A DNA stretch of 64,000 bases, taken from the NCBI RefSeq assembly GCF_003610255.1, contig NZ_RAPS01000001.1, forward strand, positions 4,402,001 to 4,466,000, written 5' to 3'. The stretch comes from Streptomyces sp. TLI_171 (lineage in GTDB: Bacteria; Actinomycetota; Actinomycetes; Streptomycetales; Streptomycetaceae). This document shows positions 60,501 through 64,000 of this stretch, piece after piece; positions within the stretch are counted from its first letter, which is position 1; each line of letters starts with the position of its first letter. The notes under the pieces were generated by a model. The model saw only the letters and a list, made by a program, of their open reading frames with translations, had not been told where the DNA came from and made no database searches. Both the position numbers and the translations under genes were made by a program.

Positions 60501-60823
60501 GCCCCGAACTCGCCGCCCTCACCGGCCGCGCGCTGCTCTCCGCCGCCACCGAGGCGCTCACCGCCGCCGAGGCCGGACTCGTCCACACCCTGCCGGAAGG
60601 CGCCGAGGCCCTGCTGGACGGCCCGTTCTACGACGGCCGCGAGGCCGCCGCCCTGATGGTCCGCGAACTGCTCACCCGCCACCGCCTGCACGGCACCTGG
60701 TTCCCGGACCGGGCCGCGCACGACGCCGTCAACCTCGGCGCGCTGGACGGCACCGTCGCCGTCGGCCTGCTGCTGCTGCGCCTGCACGACGCCTCCGCCG
60801 CCCCGCTCGCCACCCTGCGCTGA
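57578..60823 (+). CDS. LanM-type lanthipeptide synthetase with degenerate cyclase half
   Basis: This 1081-residue protein has the two-part LanM build. The N-terminal kinase-like dehydratase (about 100-640) activates and eliminates Ser hydroxyls. By eye against CylM, Asp280 and His282 (GDRHAQGRSV), Lys302 (VYKPKD), Asp393, Asn398 and Asp410 (IDLEC) match kinase residues, and Arg536/Thr542 (VRYIWRHTW) match the elimination pair. Trp395 stands where CylM has His349. The C-terminal LanC-like half (about 690-1081) keeps the barrel pattern and the final NLGALDGTVAVGLLLLRLHD, but the zinc ligands are damaged: the usual SWCHG reads RLACLD (Cys949) and the Cys-His pair reads Val1002-His1003. It is probably a dehydratase with little or no cyclase activity. 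The start ATG follows CAGGAG. Confidence 0.88.
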   Translation: MSLEMQTWLRTAGTPGPDAPKTALLPGLPGADDRLRAVIAAAASFEERAAARDDGQALFAPDPAEDRRSRAAAVETWLRRAAGDQSSAGVLLDHLAETGRPLGEGLRRVRLADPAKLPSWAYPLAVFLRAQSAEPATGPGAIAAGFAAAADALLPTGPGTVLGVPVTAKGRADVVGTLTGRLVEVANLTLCQEFQLATGRPRATAWDAEGGPDASTAGWLARLERLPALAYLIGTVCRQWQEMYTEMFARLAADRAGLVEEMWGGVDPGALDSVHGDAGDRHAQGRSVALLRFENGAGVVYKPKDMRHATAFLGLVERLNRELSLDLPLRTVLIRSDRGDDGHGASLSTDCSGDYGWEELVPSRPCTDRAGFARFYRRLGMTIRLVQLLEGRDLWADNLLADGEHPVLIDLECLLYPRVQAPPVLTEGQRGLLDELETTVVRTAMAFQAWTPAGRTDALDIGCLSRVGSLETSPGVPALPLPAYRPVHHGQPADPWQYTEEVVDGYREMHAALHRLRGELADPEGPLSGFRGIWVRYIWRHTWDGYKILRASTSPLALDDGATRETVIAGALRGAVTARAGDAARGDLLEVVLAELDSFRSFDIPFFRSLTTSSSVFTADGREIPGHFQSTGWERLQQRVAELDGFDLEGHVAVLSGCTDAARAGAEQPPAKPLRPLRAAEPPASDELLSAATALGDRILADRRPTGWLGQSWYPGTGLRQVEALGPDLTSGTLGIALLLAELWSATGEPRFHRAAHRLLAEAAALIDPKEPMAFAFAGDSRLASGAPVPGGFFGPGAIIHGLARGGLLLGEADFLTAAQSLVPGAMSVAESASNRPGRPVRIPHADVPLGTAGLLLNLLRLRRAAGGSHGDTDQAIRTLAATAVDQLADEQTPFDFLELVPGGADSIAAALARTLAEAPALLADPTDVRDRLRAHRFATGTPSGRLACLDTAVSLGADAVDQADLGALAPPVTGPELAALTGRALLSAATEALTAAEAGLVHTLPEGAEALLDGPFYDGREAAALMVRELLTRHRLHGTWFPDRAAHDAVNLGALDGTVAVGLLLLRLHDASAAPLATLR

Positions 60824-60852
60824 CCGCGCGCCGCTTCGAGGAGTACCCCGCC

Positions 60853-63126
60853 ATGTCCGAACTCATCGGCTTCAAACGCCACTTCACTCCGTACGTGGTC
60901 GACGGCGAGGCCGTCTACCTGGTCTCCGAGCGCGGCGTCTCGGTGGTCGACGGCAAGCTCGCCCAGGCCCTCGCCCCGCTGCTGGACGGCACCCGCACCG
61001 CCGAGCAGATCGGCGCCGCGCTGGCCGGCACCGTGCCCGCCGACAAGGTCGACGCGGGCGTCGACAAGCTCCGGGCCGGCGGCTGGGTGACCGCCGCCGA
61101 CCCCGCCACCGACCGCCCCGGCGCGGCCTTCTTCGAGATGGCCGGGCAGGACGGCGACGCGGCGATGGCCGCGCTGCGCGGCTCCACCGTCCGGATCGAG
61201 GTGTACGGCGAGCTGGACACCGCGCCGTTCCTGGCCGCGCTGGCCGCCGCCGGGGTGACGGTCGATCAGGACGCCGCGTTCACCGTCGCCCTCACCGAGG
61301 ACTACCTGCACCCGGGCCTGGCCGAGCGCAACCGCCGGGCGCTCGCCGACGGTCGGCCCTGGCTGCTGGCCCGCCCGGTCGGCTCGATCGTCTGGGTCGG
61401 CCCGGTGTTCAGCCCGGACGAGCCCGGCGCCGACGCCGCCGGCTCGGGCTGCTGGGAGTGCCTGGCGCACCGGCTGTCCGCCAACCGGCAGTCGCTCAGC
61501 TACCTGCAGCACCGCCTCGGCCAGGACGAGCCGATCTCCACCGCCGGCGCCCACCTGCCCGCCACCCTGGCGCTCGGCACCCAGCTGGCCGCCCTGGAGA
61601 CCGCCAAGTGGCTGGCCGGCGCCCGCCCGCCGCAGCCCGCCGTCACCACCCTGGACACCGTGCTGCTGGACAGTGAGAAGCACGTCCTGGTGCGCCGCCC
61701 GCAGTGCCCGTCCTGCGGCGACGACGCGATGATGACGCGCCGCCAGCTGGCGCCCGTCGCCTTCGAGTCCCGGCCCAAGGCGTTCACCGCCGACGGCGGC
61801 CACCGCTCCGCCTCGCCCGAGGACATGCTGGAGAAGTACCGCCCCCAGCTGAGCCCGATCACCGGCGTGGTCACCACCCTGGTGCCCGCCGCCCGCACCC
61901 CCACCGGCCTGCGGGTCTACGTCTCCGGCCAGAACCTGTCCCGGCAGAGCGGCGACCTCAAGCAGCTGCGCACCGGCCTGCGCTCGGTCTCCTGCGGCAA
62001 GGGCCGCACCGACGTGCAGGCCCGGGCCTCCGCGCTCGGCGAGGCGATGGAGCGCTTCTCCGGCGTCTTCCAGGGCGACGAGGCCCGCCGCACCGCCACC
62101 TTCGCCGAGCTCGGCGACGCCGCGATCCACCCCGAGCGCACCCTGCTCTACAGCGCCAGGCAGTACGCCGAGCGCGACCGCTGGAACGTCAAGCAGTCGA
62201 TGTTCAACGTCGTCCCCGTCCCGTTCCGCACCGACGACGCCATCGAGTGGTCGCCGGCCTGGTCGCTGACCGAGCAGCGGCACCGCTGGCTGCCCACCCA
62301 GGCGATGTACTACGGCTACAGGCACAGCGGCCGGTTCTACGCCGCCGGCGACTCCAACGGCTGCGCCGCCGGCACCTCCTTCGAGGACGCGGTGCTGCAG
62401 GGCTTCCTGGAACTGGTCGAACGCGACGCGGTCGCGCTCTGGTGGTACAACCGCGTGCAGCGGCCCGCCGTCGACCTGGACGCCTTCGGCGACCCGTACA
62501 TCGACCAGCTCCGCGAGGTCTACCGCGGCCTGCGCCGGGAGATCTGGGCGCTCGACCTGACCGCCGACTTCGGCATCCCGGTGGTCGGCGCGTTCTCCCG
62601 CCGCACCGACGCCGCCCCGGGCTCGGGCGCCAACGAGGACGTGCTGATCGCCTTCGGCGCGCACCTCGACCCGCACATCGCGCTCACCCGCGCCCTCACC
62701 GAGATGAACCAGTTCCTCGGCCCGGTGGCCGGTGACGAGCACGGCCGGGTGAACTACGCCGGCGCCGACCCCGAGCAGAAGGCCTGGTGGACCACTGCCA
62801 CGGTGGCCAACCAGCCCTACCTGCTGCCCGACCCGAACGCCCCCCGCTCCACTCCCGCCAGCTGGCTCCCGCTCGCCGGGGCCGACCTCGCCGACGACCT
62901 GGCGCTGGTCCAGAAGATCGTCGAGGACCACGGCATGGAGTTCCTGGTCGCCGACCAGACCCGCCCCGACGTGGGGCTCCCCGTCGCCCGGGTGATCGTC
63001 CCCGGCATGCGGCACTTCTGGGCCAGGTTCGCGCCCGGCCGGCTCTACGACGTCCCCGTCCGGCTGGGCTGGCTGGACGCCCCGACCCCGGAGAGCGAGC
63101 TCAACCCGATCCCGATCTTCATCTGA
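60853..63126 (+). CDS. Fused TOMM cyclodehydratase (E1-like partner plus YcaO)
   Basis: This 757-residue enzyme makes azoline rings from Cys or Ser of the precursor using ATP. Residues 1-85 form a winged-helix RiPP recognition element (FKRHFTPYVVDGEAVYLVSE). The E1-like part follows, with zinc ligands CWEC (200-203) and CPSC (285-288). The YcaO domain (about 320-757) has SALGEAMERF with Glu397 and Glu400, LELVERDAVALWWYN, and RALTEMNQFL, the ATP/Mg-binding acids and Gln. The C-terminus is NPIPIFI, a variant of the Pro-x-Pro-x-Pro end that sits in the active site. GAGGAG precedes the ATG. Confidence 0.93.
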   Translation: MSELIGFKRHFTPYVVDGEAVYLVSERGVSVVDGKLAQALAPLLDGTRTAEQIGAALAGTVPADKVDAGVDKLRAGGWVTAADPATDRPGAAFFEMAGQDGDAAMAALRGSTVRIEVYGELDTAPFLAALAAAGVTVDQDAAFTVALTEDYLHPGLAERNRRALADGRPWLLARPVGSIVWVGPVFSPDEPGADAAGSGCWECLAHRLSANRQSLSYLQHRLGQDEPISTAGAHLPATLALGTQLAALETAKWLAGARPPQPAVTTLDTVLLDSEKHVLVRRPQCPSCGDDAMMTRRQLAPVAFESRPKAFTADGGHRSASPEDMLEKYRPQLSPITGVVTTLVPAARTPTGLRVYVSGQNLSRQSGDLKQLRTGLRSVSCGKGRTDVQARASALGEAMERFSGVFQGDEARRTATFAELGDAAIHPERTLLYSARQYAERDRWNVKQSMFNVVPVPFRTDDAIEWSPAWSLTEQRHRWLPTQAMYYGYRHSGRFYAAGDSNGCAAGTSFEDAVLQGFLELVERDAVALWWYNRVQRPAVDLDAFGDPYIDQLREVYRGLRREIWALDLTADFGIPVVGAFSRRTDAAPGSGANEDVLIAFGAHLDPHIALTRALTEMNQFLGPVAGDEHGRVNYAGADPEQKAWWTTATVANQPYLLPDPNAPRSTPASWLPLAGADLADDLALVQKIVEDHGMEFLVADQTRPDVGLPVARVIVPGMRHFWARFAPGRLYDVPVRLGWLDAPTPESELNPIPIFI

Positions 63127-63133
63127 CCGACGC

Positions 63134-63161
63134 GCGGGGCAGCCGGGCCCGGCTGCCCCGC
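63134..63161 (+). terminator. Intra-operon palindrome before the SagB gene
   Basis: A perfect 28-bp palindrome (14 bp per arm, GCGGGGCAGCCGGG and complement) lies seven bases after the YcaO stop. With a minimal loop it gives about 12 pairs. It may lower expression of the downstream dehydrogenase or stabilise the upstream mRNA. Confidence 0.55.
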
Positions 63162-63179
63162 CCACCCGGGGAGGTACCC

Positions 63180-64000
63180 ATGACCGTCATCGAACACCTG
63201 CCACCCGCCCCCACCGCAGGGGGCCACCACCCGCTCCGCCGCCTGCTCCGGCTGCGCCCCGAGGTCGAGGTCACCGCCCAGGGCGGCGACGTCGAACTCG
63301 CCCACCCGTGGGGCCGCCAGCGCGTCCACGCGCTCGGCGAGCGCACCGTCGCCGCGCTGCTCGACCTCACCCGCACCGACGCCGACCTGGACGTGCTGGT
63401 GCTCGACCAGGTCCGGCTGCTGAAGCTGCTCGAACGCTTCCCGTACCTGGTCACCACCACCGTCGCCGACCAGCTCGGCACCCCGCTGGCCACCGCCGTC
63501 CCGATCGCCCGCGCCGCCGCCCTGCCCGGCTTCGCCCGCCCCACCGGCCCGCTGGTGCTGTCCCGGTTCGCCTACCTGCGCCGGCTGCCCGAGGGCAACG
63601 GCGAGTCCTGCGTCCTCGAATCGCCGATGGCGCCGTTCCGTCTCACCCTCCACCAGGCCTCCGCCGGGGCCTTCGTGGCGGCGCTCAGCACCTCCCGCAC
63701 CGCCGCGGAGGCCGCGCTGCTGGCCGGGATGTCCACCGGCGAGGGCGAGGCGCTGGCCGGACTGCTGGCCGGCGGCGGGTTCCTGGACGCCGGCAGCGGC
63801 GCCGAGGCCCCGCTGTGGGACTTCCACGACCTGCTGTTCCACTCCCGCAGCCGCCCCGGCCGGCACGACTACCCGACCGGCGGCGTCTTCGCCCACCAGG
63901 ACGTGCGCCAGCTGCCCGCCGTCTCCACCGCCGGGGCCCGCGAGGAGGGCGAGGGCATCGACCTGCCGGTGCCGGACTGGGACACCGTGGTCGCCCGCGA
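63180..64000 (+). CDS. SagB-type azoline dehydrogenase (5' part, runs off window)
   Basis: The first 273 codons are present. ATG at 63180 follows GGGGAGG. The N-terminal region (LRRLLRLRPEVEVTAQGGDV, then ERTVAALLDLTRTD) is the winged-helix-like domain that precedes the flavin domain in SagB/ThcOx proteins. The transition segment Trp213-DFHDLLFHSRSRPGRHD is the strongest family mark. The FMN nitroreductase-fold domain lies beyond 64000. The enzyme oxidises thiazolines or oxazolines to thiazoles or oxazoles with FMN. Its presence after YcaO shows that the pathway aims at aromatic azoles. Further cluster genes are expected to the right. Confidence 0.85.
   Translation, partial: MTVIEHLPPAPTAGGHHPLRRLLRLRPEVEVTAQGGDVELAHPWGRQRVHALGERTVAALLDLTRTDADLDVLVLDQVRLLKLLERFPYLVTTTVADQLGTPLATAVPIARAAALPGFARPTGPLVLSRFAYLRRLPEGNGESCVLESPMAPFRLTLHQASAGAFVAALSTSRTAAEAALLAGMSTGEGEALAGLLAGGGFLDAGSGAEAPLWDFHDLLFHSRSRPGRHDYPTGGVFAHQDVRQLPAVSTAGAREEGEGIDLPVPDWDTVVAR

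Noticed and set aside
58294..63126. A 1610-codon plus-strand frame covering LanM and YcaO as one giant fusion
   Set aside because: The first part is an Arg/Pro-rich shadow of LanM in the wrong frame. Only the part from ATG 60853 has domains and a ribosome site, so LanM and YcaO are separate proteins.
50661..64000. Ordinary class II lanthipeptide cluster
   Set aside because: The core has only one Cys, the LanM zinc site is damaged, and YcaO and SagB genes are in the same operon.
50661..64000. Thiopeptide cluster
   Set aside because: No LanB-type glutamyl-tRNA-dependent dehydratase or [4+2] pyridine-forming enzyme is visible, and the core has too few Cys. Genes beyond 64000 could still change this view.

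Overview
The window is very GC-rich actinobacterial DNA with GTG starts, ATGA/GTGA stop-start overlaps and third-position G/C throughout. The futalosine menaquinone genes mqnA and mqnC, a complete 14-gene nuo operon, the F420 gene fbiC, an XRE/DUF5753 plus DUF397 pair and several orphan regulators point to Streptomycetaceae (Streptomyces or Kitasatospora). This is a family-level inference; there is no rRNA in the window.

Layout. 1-1600: edge of a DUF1707 protein, a DUF1304 membrane protein with its TetR regulator and paired operators, and a cold-shock gene. 1950-9200: quinone region with mqnA, a membrane Ser/Thr kinase, mqnC, a small amidohydrolase-like protein, menG and a menJ-like geranylgeranyl reductase. 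9328-10236: an EamA transporter. 10651-26447: nuoA to nuoN, preceded by a Rex-like operator and closed by a strong terminator. 26643-31512: long-chain polyprenyl diphosphate synthase, a response regulator and the korAB 2-oxoacid:ferredoxin oxidoreductase. Together these cover several steps of making, prenylating, methylating and partly saturating menaquinone, and the NADH dehydrogenase that reduces it. 31615-48392: mixed core genes (rarD, a solute-binding protein, a LolA-like lipoprotein, fbiC, a tyrosine phosphatase, an ADP-ribosylglycohydrolase, XRE/DUF397, GPP34, a repeat-rich D,D-carboxypeptidase, BrkB, a dolichol-phosphate-mannose-type synthase, tRNA-Arg(CCU) and an anti-sigma-like ATPase).

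48560-64000 is the most interesting part. A divergent ABC transporter faces a RiPP operon cut by the right edge: a 54-residue double-glycine precursor, a cytochrome P450, an HlyD protein, a C39-peptidase ABC transporter, a second NHLP-type ABC transporter, a LanM-type dehydratase, a fused YcaO cyclodehydratase and a SagB-type dehydrogenase. The LanM keeps most dehydratase residues, but its LanC-like half reads Val-His where the Cys-His zinc ligands should be, and one kinase-site His is Trp. The core has ten Ser and one Cys. I infer a peptide with dehydroalanines and azole/azoline rings rather than a normal lanthipeptide: a LanM-driven counterpart of goadsporin-like chemistry.

Limits: all calls come from reading the sequence. 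No database search, structure prediction or alignment software was used, and residue equivalences to CylM were made by eye.
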